Origin: a bacterium
GTDB taxonomy: Bacteria; SZUA-79; Acidulodesulfobacterales; Acidulodesulfobacteraceae
Reading direction: 5' to 3'
Assembly (NCBI GenBank): GCA_021818985.1
Contig: JAKASO010000005.1
Coordinates: 1 to 64,000 of the forward strand
DNA: 64,000 nt
Shown: positions 1 through 8,856 of the stretch, piece by piece
Layout of the letters: every line of letters starts with the position of its first letter
How positions within the stretch are numbered: the stretch's first letter is position 1
Program-made: the position numbers and the translations under genes
Notes under the pieces: generated by a model
Database searches by the model: none
Seen by the model: the letters and a program-made list of their open reading frames with translations, nothing else
Told to the model about the DNA's origin: nothing

Positions 1-174
1 AAATTAGTTTAAAATATGAAAAATAAAAACTTTTATTTATTAAAATTTAACTGTAATATATATACGATCTATATTATAATTTAATCATTTTAATAATATT
101 TAATAATAAATATTTAATAATAATATAATGTTAGCTTGTCTAATTTAATTAATAATTAATATAAGGTGCGACCT

Positions 175-651
175 ATGGAACTCTATTCAAAAAATCTCAG
201 ATATCCCTTGATAATTTTGTTTACTTGCTTGCTTCTGCTTGTTTTTACAAGTATTTCAAGTGCAAAAAATAAAAACCCTAAAAACAATGCTGTTAGCGCC
301 AATGCTAAAAAAGAATTAAAAGCCCTGAAAATCCCGTTTACGAAAAAAGAATTTTTAACCGGCGTCAAAAAAAACAACCTGCACATAGTTAAGCTTTTCT
401 TATCTGCAGGAATGAATCCCAATACAAGAGATGCCAAAACTGGCAACACCGCCTTGATTTATGCATCTTTAAACGGTAACATCACCATAGTTAAGCTTCT
501 CCTTGCAGATAATGCCGATATAAATGCAAAATCAAAAGACGGCTTTACCGCTATGGCAGCCGCCGTATTTTCAGGACATGCAAAAGTAATGAAACTCTTA
601 AAAAAGCGGGAGCAAAATAAGGCGCCAAAGTCTAAAGCTAAGATAAAATAA
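175..651 (+). CDS. Small secreted or membrane-anchored ankyrin-repeat protein
   Basis: A hydrophobic segment (about residues 12-30) follows a short basic N-terminus and looks like a signal peptide or anchor. The rest holds about two and a half ankyrin repeats, with helices of the type NLHIVKLFLSAGMNPNTRD and NITIVKLLLADNADINAKS, and a Lys-rich tail. Ankyrin repeats bind proteins, and no enzymatic motif is present, so the partner is unknown. The start is ATG 175 because AAGGTG lies about 7 bases upstream; a GTG at 166 is in frame but sits inside that Shine-Dalgarno. It stands alone behind 170 bases of almost pure A+T. Confidence 0.75.
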   Translation: MELYSKNLRYPLIILFTCLLLLVFTSISSAKNKNPKNNAVSANAKKELKALKIPFTKKEFLTGVKKNNLHIVKLFLSAGMNPNTRDAKTGNTALIYASLNGNITIVKLLLADNADINAKSKDGFTAMAAAVFSGHAKVMKLLKKREQNKAPKSKAKIK

Positions 652-720
652 ATTAAGATAAATAATTAGTCTTAACTATACAATATGACAATATGTTAAA
701 AATTACTTTTATATAATAAC

Positions 721-809
<89 letters not shown>

Positions 810-953
810 TAAAAGAAAGAAAATCAAGAATAATGAGCAATGTATAATGTATAAATATAAGGTACTCCCACACTCCCCATTGTTAAAATGTTAAAACAAG
901 GGCCCTTACGGCAATACCGGTAATTACCAATAATTATATAATGTTTTTATATT

Positions 954-2414
954 TTATTTCAATAATTTTACGAATATCTCGTTTGAAACCATCATGCCTT
1001 TTAATGTTAATATAACGCTCTTTTCTTGGCAGATTGGAATATAGTTTTTCTTCCTTTTCCTTCTTAATGGATCGGTCTCTAAATTACTGCTATCATTCTT
1101 GCTGTCGCTCAATGACAGAAAACCGTGTTTAATCAGGTCTTTTACCACGTCTTGCCGCGTTATTTCCGCTAATCTTTTTTTCTTAATTCCCAAAGCCGTT
1201 CGCAAAGATAAAAATATTTCTTCATTTATCATATCTTTTTTAGTTAATGTTTCGATATATCCCACCGGTTCTTCATAATTTGAAATCCTGCCTAAATATA
1301 GCTCAAGATCGGCTACGTTTGTTTTTCTAATCTCGGCATCTGGGCTTAATCTCAAAAATGAAGAAGCCGAAGGCCCAAGACCAATATACTCACCTCTTTG
1401 CCAGTAAGTTAAATTATGGCGGCTTTGGCGCTTCTTTTTTGCAAAATTTGAAATTTCATAATGATCATAGTCGTTTCCTGTCAAAAATTCCGCACATCTA
1501 ATAAAATATTCAGCTATTTTATCGTCGTCATCGAATTTATCATCGAGTAAATTACCATTTCTTAAGTTTTCATCAAAACTATTTGAATTGTAGATATTGC
1601 TAAGGCATCTTGAATTACGTTTATAAAAATTAGAATAGTCTCCGTCAATGCATTCAATACATTTATTTTCATTAATATTGCGATTAACATCGGAAATTTT
1701 TTCAGGCGGCTTAAATTCTGCAAGTTTCTTAAGCTGATCATAAAATACCGTTCCCTTTTCTATGCTTAGCATGTATGCTGAAATATGCTCAGGATCGAGA
1801 CCTTTAACAGCCGTTAGATCGCTATCCAAAATATCCAACGACTGTTTTGGAAGCCCCATTATAATATCCAAAGAAATATTGTCAAATCCGACTTTTCTCG
1901 CATTTTCATAGCATTTAGAAATATCCCTCCCGGCATGCACCCTGCCGGCAAATTTTAACACCTCGTCATTAAAACTTTGAGCTCCAATTGAAATTCGATT
2001 AACGCCCATATCCTTTAAAGCCCTAAATTTAGCATAATCTCCGCTTTCCGGATTGACTTCTACGGTAATTTCCGCGCCGCTCGAAAAAGAAAAATTTTTG
2101 TTAATATACCCTATTATCCGTTCAAAAAAATCCGCCGCCATAAGAGAAGGCGTGCCGCCGCCAAAATATAAACTGATAGCGTTTGAACCGAAAATCCCAC
2201 CGTAACGTTCGTTTAAAATATCGAACTCTCTTATTACTGCGCCGGCATAGCCGGAAAGATTATCTTTCGGAATGTCTCTTTTTTGTCTTGACGGCAAATT
2301 ACCGGAAAGCACTGAGCAGGCATTTTCCACCGGCAGGGAATAAAAACCGCAGTAGTTACATTTGCTAATGCAAAAAGGAATGTGAATGTAAATAGCTATA
2401 TTTTTGGTCTTCAA
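954..2414 (-). CDS. hemW: HemW-like radical SAM protein (heme chaperone / coproporphyrinogen oxidase-like)
   Basis: The N-terminus has the radical SAM motif CxxxCxxC (C15, C19, C22) followed by GFYS. Then come the glycine-rich LYFGGGTPS, VNPES and the RISIGAQSF stretch typical of HemW, and later DHYEISNFAKK. HemW binds heme and is thought to deliver it to respiratory proteins; the older name is oxygen-independent coproporphyrinogen oxidase-like. At 486 residues it is about 100 longer than usual. One insert follows the Cys motif (about residues 29-52), and an Asn/Cys/Asp-rich insert of about 55 residues lies near residues 238-295. The start is TTG 2414, with an in-frame stop just upstream and no clear Shine-Dalgarno. 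It is divergent from the flavodiiron gene. Confidence 0.87.
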   Translation of the reverse strand: MKTKNIAIYIHIPFCISKCNYCGFYSLPVENACSVLSGNLPSRQKRDIPKDNLSGYAGAVIREFDILNERYGGIFGSNAISLYFGGGTPSLMAADFFERIIGYINKNFSFSSGAEITVEVNPESGDYAKFRALKDMGVNRISIGAQSFNDEVLKFAGRVHAGRDISKCYENARKVGFDNISLDIIMGLPKQSLDILDSDLTAVKGLDPEHISAYMLSIEKGTVFYDQLKKLAEFKPPEKISDVNRNINENKCIECIDGDYSNFYKRNSRCLSNIYNSNSFDENLRNGNLLDDKFDDDDKIAEYFIRCAEFLTGNDYDHYEISNFAKKKRQSRHNLTYWQRGEYIGLGPSASSFLRLSPDAEIRKTNVADLELYLGRISNYEEPVGYIETLTKKDMINEEIFLSLRTALGIKKKRLAEITRQDVVKDLIKHGFLSLSDSKNDSSNLETDPLRRKRKKNYIPICQEKSVILTLKGMMVSNEIFVKLLK

Positions 2415-2481
2415 TTTTGGGACAAATTATTAGAGTGTAAATATTATTTAAACTATGTTATAATTTGTGAGTATCTACTAT

Positions 2482-2497
2482 ATTGTAATTATACAAT
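2482..2497. promoter_or_regulatory. Palindrome resembling an FNR/CRP-family operator
   Basis: ATTGTA-ATTA-TACAAT is a perfect 6-bp inverted repeat with a 4-base spacer in the divergent hemW/flavodiiron intergenic region. It lies 104-119 bases upstream of the flavodiiron start and about 70 bases from hemW. TTGxx-N4-xxCAA is the architecture of CRP/FNR-family sites. In an AT-rich spacer this could occur by chance, and no regulator gene is nearby. Confidence 0.35.
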
Positions 2498-2600
2498 TTT
2501 TTAATATTTGTTTGCTTACATTTTTATAGTTTTTACCAACGATAGTCTTACACCGCCGTCAAACAGCTGAATTAAATTTAAACTAAAAAGGGGAACTATT

Positions 2601-3833
2601 ATGGATATTGCGGATAAAAGTATAAAAATAAAAGAAGGCGTTTATTATGTCGGCGCTTTTGATCCCGACTTAAGAGTATTCGATATTGTAGTGCCTACGG
2701 ACACAGGAACGACTTATAATTCATATTTCATACAGGGAACAGACAAATCAGCGCTGATAGATACCGTTAAACTCAATACAAAAGATCAGTTAATAGACAA
2801 ACTTGGCAAAATTACCGATATATCCAAAATAGACTATATAGTAATAAACCATACCGAGCCGGATCATTCCGGGGCATTACACGACATTAAAAAAATCGCG
2901 AAAGATGCAATACTTGTTTACTCCAAAAATGCCCATCATTTCGTTAAGCATATCATTAAAACGGAATATAAAAACTTAACCGTGGGGGACGGCGATTCGA
3001 TTGATCTTGGCGGCAAAACCTTACAGTTTATAAACGCACCGTTTCTTCACTGGCCCGACACTATGTTTACCTATATCAAAGAAGACAAAATACTTATGCC
3101 CTGCGATTTTCTCGGCGCCCATTATTGTGATAAAGCGGTTTTCAATGATTTAATAAAAGATAAAGACAAGGCATTTGGCGCTTTCAAATACTATTTTAAT
3201 CATATAATGCGCCCATTTAAAACCTATGCCGTTCAAGCAATAGATAAATTAAAAAATTACAATATCGAAATGATAGCTCCTTCGCACGGACCGGTACTAA
3301 GAAAAGATATTGAAAAATATATTGACTGGTACTATAAAAGAAGTTCCGAATTAATACCAATACCGGCAGAAAATACGAATTACAAACATATCGCAGTCGT
3401 CTATGCCTCTGCTTACGGCAATACCGAAGAAATGGCGAAACACGTTGCAAAAGGAGCAAAGATAGAGTCATTGACCAATGTTACCCTCTGCAACTTGATT
3501 GATACCGATATGGAAACGGTTGCCGATATAATCGAAAATTCGGACGGAGTTATCGTAGGTTCCCCGACCCTTAACGCAAAACCGCCAAAACCTATATTTG
3601 ATATGATATCTTCGTTAGTTATGCTTAACGTTAAACATAAAAAAGCCGCCGTTTTCGGATGTTACGGCTGGAGCGGCGAAGCTGTGCAGATAATACAGGA
3701 TATTTTAAAGAGCTTAAAATTCAACATCCTGCAGGAAAGCTTAAAAATTCAAATGACGCCTTTTGAAGAAGATCTTGAAAAATGCGAGCAATTCGGTATG
3801 GATTTTGCCTATAAAATGTCCCAAGATTCTTAA
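2601..3833 (+). CDS. fprA: A-type flavodiiron protein (FprA/Rbo-oxidoreductase type)
   Basis: A metallo-beta-lactamase-like domain (about 1-250) is joined to a flavodoxin domain (about 262-405). Iron ligands of the family are visible: H84-x-E86-x-D88-H89, H150, D169 and H229 (APSHGP). The flavodoxin FMN loop SAYGNTEEM follows. Such proteins reduce O2 to water and/or NO to N2O in the cytoplasm of anaerobes, taking electrons from rubredoxin or another reductase. The 410-residue length is normal for class A, with no rubredoxin or reductase fused. AAGGGG sits about 8 bases before the ATG. Whether O2 or NO is the main substrate cannot be read from sequence. Confidence 0.93.
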   Translation: MDIADKSIKIKEGVYYVGAFDPDLRVFDIVVPTDTGTTYNSYFIQGTDKSALIDTVKLNTKDQLIDKLGKITDISKIDYIVINHTEPDHSGALHDIKKIAKDAILVYSKNAHHFVKHIIKTEYKNLTVGDGDSIDLGGKTLQFINAPFLHWPDTMFTYIKEDKILMPCDFLGAHYCDKAVFNDLIKDKDKAFGAFKYYFNHIMRPFKTYAVQAIDKLKNYNIEMIAPSHGPVLRKDIEKYIDWYYKRSSELIPIPAENTNYKHIAVVYASAYGNTEEMAKHVAKGAKIESLTNVTLCNLIDTDMETVADIIENSDGVIVGSPTLNAKPPKPIFDMISSLVMLNVKHKKAAVFGCYGWSGEAVQIIQDILKSLKFNILQESLKIQMTPFEEDLEKCEQFGMDFAYKMSQDS

Positions 3834-3929
3834 CTAAATATATTCTTAAATATTCTTAAATCGCCAAATAAGAATTTGTAGGAATTTGTGAGCAGCCTGA
3901 TCTTGCGGTTGGCAAAGGAACAAAAAGAT

Positions 3930-5066
3930 ATGAACAACCAAATCAACGACGGCATAAATAACGATGTTGAAATAAATAAAATAGCCAAAAACAAAATAAA
4001 CGATAACGATACCAGCGGAATTGCCGCCCCTATAATATGGCAGGATAACGACTTTAACTGGTTTACGGTAATAGACGGCATCGAAACATTTATCGGCAGG
4101 GGCAAGAATGTTCCTTATCCGATAGAAGAAAACGACTATTGGACGCTTCCAGACGGCAAAACATTTATTTTCAAAAACGGCAAAATAGACCGCATAACTC
4201 CGCAAACACACACTGCGAGATTAAAAGAGTGCCTTGAGGGGCTATATAAAAAATTTGAAGAATCCTATCTTTATTCGGATCCGCTCGGATTTGTCCACAA
4301 ATTCAACAGCCCAAAAGACATCGAGATTGCTGGTTTTATCGCGGCAGGTCTTGCATTCGGCAATGTTCGCCAAATACTTAAAATATTAAATAAAATAGAT
4401 TCTATTTTAAACCATAAATTCTATGACTTTACCGTTAATTTTACTACGGATGAAGGATTTAAGGTCTTTAAGGGTCTTTATTACAGGTTTATAAAAGAAA
4501 AAGACTTCATTGCGCTATTTTATGTTTTAAGCGAGATTATAAAAGAACATGGCTCTATCGAGGATTTTTTTCTTGAAGGATACGATCCTGTTTCATTAAA
4601 TTTAAAAGATGCGATAACGAGCTTTTCGGAAAGGGCTTTAAATCTGGTAGATTATTCCAATGTATACGGCTCTAATTCAGGTGATGCAAAAATACAGTAT
4701 TTTTTTACATCCCCAAAAGATAATAGCCCTTGCAAAAGACTAAATCTATACCTTAGATGGATGATTAGAAATTCCGACAATTTAGATTTTGGGATATGGC
4801 AAAATATCAGCCCTTCGCAGTTGATAATTCCCGTTGATACTCATATCGCACGCCTCTCAAGATATATCGGTTTAACGGCGCATAAAAATCCGTCCTTTAA
4901 AATGGCTATGGAGATTACGGAAAATCTAAAAAAATTAGACCACTTCGATCCGGTGAAATACGACTTTGCAATAACACGGCTTGGAATACTCGAGCTTTGT
5001 CCAAAAAAGAAAGACAAAGAAAAATGCGAAAAATGTTCAATTTTCAACGTTTGTAATTTGACCTGA
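3930..5066 (+). CDS. TIGR02757/DUF2400 family protein with C-terminal iron-sulfur-like cysteines
   Basis: The region from about residue 110 to the end matches the TIGR02757 (DUF2400) family, with the hallmark stretches AAGLAFGNVRQI and DTHIARLSRYIGL. The family is distantly related to helix-hairpin-helix DNA glycosylases, but its function is not established. The C-terminus has C-x(9)-C-x2-C-x5-C (CPKKKDKEKCEKC, then VC), arranged like the 4Fe-4S loop of endonuclease III. Roughly 100 N-terminal residues have no obvious counterpart in the usual ~250-residue family members. ATG 3930 is preferred over GTG 3888 because AAGGAA lies about 10 bases before it. It lies 55 bases or more behind the flavodiiron gene. 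Confidence 0.75.
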   Translation: MNNQINDGINNDVEINKIAKNKINDNDTSGIAAPIIWQDNDFNWFTVIDGIETFIGRGKNVPYPIEENDYWTLPDGKTFIFKNGKIDRITPQTHTARLKECLEGLYKKFEESYLYSDPLGFVHKFNSPKDIEIAGFIAAGLAFGNVRQILKILNKIDSILNHKFYDFTVNFTTDEGFKVFKGLYYRFIKEKDFIALFYVLSEIIKEHGSIEDFFLEGYDPVSLNLKDAITSFSERALNLVDYSNVYGSNSGDAKIQYFFTSPKDNSPCKRLNLYLRWMIRNSDNLDFGIWQNISPSQLIIPVDTHIARLSRYIGLTAHKNPSFKMAMEITENLKKLDHFDPVKYDFAITRLGILELCPKKKDKEKCEKCSIFNVCNLT

Positions 5067-5120
5067 TCTGGCTTATTATTATCTGTTATTATCTGTAATA
5101 ACACAGACAAGAGAGGAAAA

Positions 5121-7034
5121 ATGATTATGAGATTTACAAATATTTTAAAATATATACCGGTATTTTTGTTTTTATTTCCATTACTGTGCATTTTAACATT
5201 TGACGCAAATTCCGCGTTTGCCTCCGCACCCGGCGCAGTGATCTTAAATAAAAATACTACGATAATAATAAATAAAAAATATCAAATTTCTACTAAAATA
5301 AGCGAAACAATTAAGATACTTTCTCAAAGGGGAATAAATAAATATTCAGAGATTATAATACCTTTTTCTTTAAAACATCAGCGGGTCAAGCTTATAGACG
5401 CCTATACCCTGCTTGCCGGCAGATTCAAGATAAAACCGGGAAAGCATGCGATAAATATCATAACACCCGGTTTTGCGGCAAAATATCCAATATATTCCGC
5501 TATCAAATATTTTACCATATCCATGCCCGCAATCGAAAAAGGCTCCGTTATCCATTATTCCTTTAAACTCGATACTTTTAAACCGATCATCAAAAATACC
5601 GCATATTTTACCGGTTACTTTAATCATACCATACCAGTAAAAACAACCGCTTTAACTATAATATATCCGGAAAATATGCATTTAAACGTTTATCTTCATG
5701 ATATAAAAAATTCTGCCGTCTTAAATAAAACGACACATATTAAAAACGCAAGATATTCCGTAATATCAATAAACCAAAAGAATTTGCCCGCCATTAAAAA
5801 AGAAGGCTCTATGCCACCTTTAAAAAATTACAGAAAATATATTGTCGTTTCCGCTATCCCTTCGTGGAAATCATTTAACAAAAGATTTTACTATTTATTT
5901 AAAAACGCAGAAACCTCAAATGCCGAAATGATTAAATATGTCAACAAAATAGCAGGCAATACAAAAGGAAAAAGAAACAAGATATCAAAAATCTACACTA
6001 ATTTCGTAAAAGATTTCAGGTACACGGGGATAGGCTACGGCATTAGCGGATATAAACCGGTCAATGCGGAAGCTACCTTTTCAAACGGCTACGGGGATTC
6101 AAAAGCCCTTGCAGTTCTATTGATAACGCTTTTAAAAATCGCAGGCATAAAAGCATATCCGGTTATCGCCACCTCTTTAGCCACCTCAAACTTAAACCGC
6201 TTGACCATAGATCCCCGCCAGTTCGATTCCGTCATAATCACGCTAAATTTCGCAAACAAAAGATATTTTTTATATCCAGATTCATCATCATTCAAGCCTT
6301 TTAATCTACCATTTGCTCTTGCAAACAGAAAGGCGCTCGAAATAATTTCTGCGCAGGATTACCGCTTCATAATTTTACCTGCCGAAAAACCGAACCAGAA
6401 TAAAAAGCTTTTTAAATTCTCCGGCATAATTAGTAAAAACGGCAGGTTAACTGGGAAAATCTCCAATCAATATGCGGGTCTTTATTCCATATATGAACGG
6501 ACAGCGTTAAAAAGCATGACGCATTATCAGAAAACGAACAACGGAAGCGATTTTCTATATTCTTTTGCACCCGGTTCCGACATCAAATCCATAAAATACT
6601 ATAATATAAAAAATAACAGAAAAAACATATTGCTGAAATTAAATTTTTCCGATAGAAATTATGCCCAAAAATATGGCAAAAAACTAATTTTACATCAAAT
6701 AGCGCCGTTTGACAGCAGTTTGCTGCATATCGTTTTACGACAAAAAAGATTTTATCCTCTTTTAATAGGCTATCCTTTCGAACATATTTCAAAAATTAAG
6801 ATAAGGATACCGAAAGGTTATAAATTGTCCTATCTTCCTCCGGCTTTAAATATAAGAAGCGGGATGGGGCAGGTAAATGCAAGCTGTTCTTTAAAAGGGC
6901 AAACTTTGATCTGTAAAGACATATTTATATCTAAATTGGTTAAAATACCAGCAACGGATTATATAAAATTCAAATCTCTTGTGCGCTCATATTTGCAATA
7001 CTTAAAAAATTACTATATCGTCCTGTCCAAATAA
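5121..7034 (+). CDS. Secreted DUF3857/transglutaminase-like protein, apparently catalytically dead
   Basis: A signal peptide (about residues 1-37, ending near AFASA) precedes a DUF3857-like beta domain (about 55-240), a transglutaminase-like core (about 270-410) and a C-terminal beta-rich part. Active relatives carry GDCK and FDHV motifs. Here they read GDSK (S327) and FDSV (S370), while the Asp in YPDSS (D387) remains, so two of the three catalytic residues appear replaced. It is probably a periplasmic or surface structural protein. The start is ATG 5121 behind GAGAGGA; ATG 5127 is also possible. The stop lies 4 bases from the stop of the convergent permease gene. Confidence 0.72.
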   Translation: MIMRFTNILKYIPVFLFLFPLLCILTFDANSAFASAPGAVILNKNTTIIINKKYQISTKISETIKILSQRGINKYSEIIIPFSLKHQRVKLIDAYTLLAGRFKIKPGKHAINIITPGFAAKYPIYSAIKYFTISMPAIEKGSVIHYSFKLDTFKPIIKNTAYFTGYFNHTIPVKTTALTIIYPENMHLNVYLHDIKNSAVLNKTTHIKNARYSVISINQKNLPAIKKEGSMPPLKNYRKYIVVSAIPSWKSFNKRFYYLFKNAETSNAEMIKYVNKIAGNTKGKRNKISKIYTNFVKDFRYTGIGYGISGYKPVNAEATFSNGYGDSKALAVLLITLLKIAGIKAYPVIATSLATSNLNRLTIDPRQFDSVIITLNFANKRYFLYPDSSSFKPFNLPFALANRKALEIISAQDYRFIILPAEKPNQNKKLFKFSGIISKNGRLTGKISNQYAGLYSIYERTALKSMTHYQKTNNGSDFLYSFAPGSDIKSIKYYNIKNNRKNILLKLNFSDRNYAQKYGKKLILHQIAPFDSSLLHIVLRQKRFYPLLIGYPFEHISKIKIRIPKGYKLSYLPPALNIRSGMGQVNASCSLKGQTLICKDIFISKLVKIPATDYIKFKSLVRSYLQYLKNYYIVLSK

Positions 7035-7038
7035 ATAT

Positions 7039-7884
7039 TTAAGATATATCTTTTCTATTAAAGATAAATACTGAAATGACGAATAACAACGCCGCATAGC
7101 TTAAACCGTAAGTTATGCGGTAAATGGTAAGCGGCACAGGAATATCAATCTTGTAAGCCGCTTCCGTAGAAATGTTAAATACCGAAAAATTGGGAAACAC
7201 CGCGTAGATAAAATGAACGACCGAAACTAATACCGCATTTGCATGGTGAACGATTGCAATTTTGCCGTTGACGATTCTCTTTTCGGGCCTTATCAATGCA
7301 TTCAATTTGCCTGAAATATTCCCGATAAAAAAAATAAGAATGGTAAATATAGAAGCCAGCGTCTTAGAAGTAATCAATGAAAACAGTAAGGCAATTACGG
7401 AAATAAAAACAGACTCGATCACTATAAAAACCCCCTGAACCGCGATTGCCTGTGGTGTCAGATTAAATGTTAAACCACTTAAATTAACCGGACTCAAATA
7501 CTTGTGCATAATTAGAAGCACGATATAAAAGATAACCATCATAATAAACACGGAAAGCGCAATAGCCATTACAAGCCCCAAGATCCTTCCTGCCAAGTAA
7601 TAGCTTCTTTTTAGCGGTTTTGTCAGACTGGTAAAAATATTTTTCTTTTCAATATCGTCGGACACTATAGAAGAACCTATAAAAATACCTATAAAAATAT
7701 TGAAAATCGTTATGGCAAAAATTGAAAAATCCACCATAATTCTGCCCTGACTTATAAAACTGGTCTGCGAAACAAAATAACTCCCCGAGATTAATATGAG
7801 GGCAAAAATTAAAAAAGAATAAAAGATCTTGGAGTTTTTAATCTCATAAAAGGAATAAAAGGCTGAATACAGTATTTTTTTCAT
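7039..7884 (-). CDS. ABC-2 type transporter permease
   Basis: About six hydrophobic segments span the 281 residues: one near the N-terminus after the basic EIKNSK stretch, one at FAITIFNIFIGIFIG, then four more. The SSIVSDDIEKKNIFTSLTKPLKRSYYLAGR loop is typical of ABC-2 permeases of the NosY/GldF kind, which follow a separate ATPase gene. It is the membrane partner of the ATP-binding gene immediately upstream on the same strand. The substrate cannot be read from sequence; lipid-linked glycans or small molecules are possible. Confidence 0.83.
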   Translation of the reverse strand: MKKILYSAFYSFYEIKNSKIFYSFLIFALILISGSYFVSQTSFISQGRIMVDFSIFAITIFNIFIGIFIGSSIVSDDIEKKNIFTSLTKPLKRSYYLAGRILGLVMAIALSVFIMMVIFYIVLLIMHKYLSPVNLSGLTFNLTPQAIAVQGVFIVIESVFISVIALLFSLITSKTLASIFTILIFFIGNISGKLNALIRPEKRIVNGKIAIVHHANAVLVSVVHFIYAVFPNFSVFNISTEAAYKIDIPVPLTIYRITYGLSYAALLFVISVFIFNRKDIS

Positions 7885-7991
7885 ATTGATATTTGATATC
7901 TGTTTTTAGGACGGGCATAACGGATAAAATGGTAAAAATCCTTTTATGTCCCACTTCCTTTTTTTTATTTTTTTTATCTATTTTTTTATTT
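7885..7991 (-). other. A-rich spacer between the ABC ATPase and permease genes
   Basis: The 107-base spacer separates two genes that are normally adjacent or overlapping. Its upstream half (about 7945-8000 on the plus strand) is almost uninterrupted T runs, so the transcript carries long A runs, followed by a mixed stretch before the permease ATG. No hairpin is evident. Confidence 0.5.
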
Positions 7992-8762
7992 TTATTTATT
8001 TTTTAACATAAGGTTATATAAATACTCTTCTAAAGCATCTTTGTATTCGGTATCCGCTGTTTTATCAATATCCTGATAAAATTTATCCGCATCAATCTGC
8101 ATTAAGGAAACATTTTCGTCTTTCAATAATCTGCCTTTAACTATTAAAGCGATCTTATCGCATATCTGTTTACTATCCGCAAGTATGTGGGAAGAAAAGA
8201 AAATGGTTTTTTTAAGCTTTTTTAAGTCTATGATTATATCCTTAAACTCTTTTCTTCCTATTGGATCTAAACCCGATAAAGGTTCATCTAAAATAAGTAT
8301 TTCGGGGTCGCCTAAAAGTGAAACGGATAAAGCAAGCCTCTGAGTCATCCCTTTAGAGTATTTATGTATCTGAAGATCCTTAGCATAATGTATCCCAGTA
8401 AGCTTCAAAACTCTTTCGATATTCCCTGTGCGGCTTTTAATACCGAGTATGTTTGCGTAGTAATTCATCACCTCTGCTGCTTTTAACCCGCGCGGAAAAC
8501 CGGGATTTTCCGGCAGAAAACCCATTTTGTGCCTGCTTCTATGATCCGTAGAATCATAACCGTTTATTTTTATGGAACCTTTTGATGGTTTAATAAGTCC
8601 AACTATCATTTTGATAGTCGTTGACTTTCCTGCACCATTTGGTCCAAAAAATCCGGTAACTTTACCCTTTTCAATCAATAGAGAAAGATTGGCTACCGCA
8701 TTTTTCTTAATGCCGAAAAAACCTGTCCTAAAATATTTTGTAACATTATTAACTTCTATCAT
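7992..8762 (-). CDS. ABC transporter ATP-binding protein
   Basis: The 256-residue ATPase has Walker A GPNGAGKST (about residues 40-48), the signature YSKGMTQRLALS, Walker B ILILDEPLSGLDP and the H-loop SSHI. It belongs to the ABC-2-associated group (CcmA/NatA-like), which energises a separate permease; that permease is the next gene downstream. A terminator-like hairpin lies between the preceding gene and this one, so it may have its own promoter. The cargo is unknown. Confidence 0.9.
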   Translation of the reverse strand: MIEVNNVTKYFRTGFFGIKKNAVANLSLLIEKGKVTGFFGPNGAGKSTTIKMIVGLIKPSKGSIKINGYDSTDHRSRHKMGFLPENPGFPRGLKAAEVMNYYANILGIKSRTGNIERVLKLTGIHYAKDLQIHKYSKGMTQRLALSVSLLGDPEILILDEPLSGLDPIGRKEFKDIIIDLKKLKKTIFFSSHILADSKQICDKIALIVKGRLLKDENVSLMQIDADKFYQDIDKTADTEYKDALEEYLYNLMLKNK

Positions 8763-8785
8763 TTATTAACTTCCATTATTGATAA

Positions 8786-8816
8786 ACTTAAAAAGAAAGG
8801 CATCCTTGTATGCCTT
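8786..8816 (-). terminator. Rho-independent terminator
   Basis: On the minus strand AAGGCAT-ACAAGG-ATGCCTT forms a perfect 7-bp stem with a 6-base loop, followed directly by TCTTTTTAAG. It sits 41 bases behind the stop of the unknown membrane protein gene (8857-9615), so it would separate the glycosyltransferase unit from the ABC transporter genes. Confidence 0.7.
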
Positions 8817-8856
8817 CCTGTTATAGTTTTTATTTATATTTACCATGTTACGGGGT

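Noticed and set aside
1-165. Possible replication or attachment site in the A+T-only first 165 bases
   Set aside because: Only short TAATAATA-type runs are present, with no DnaA-box series, iterons or long palindromes.
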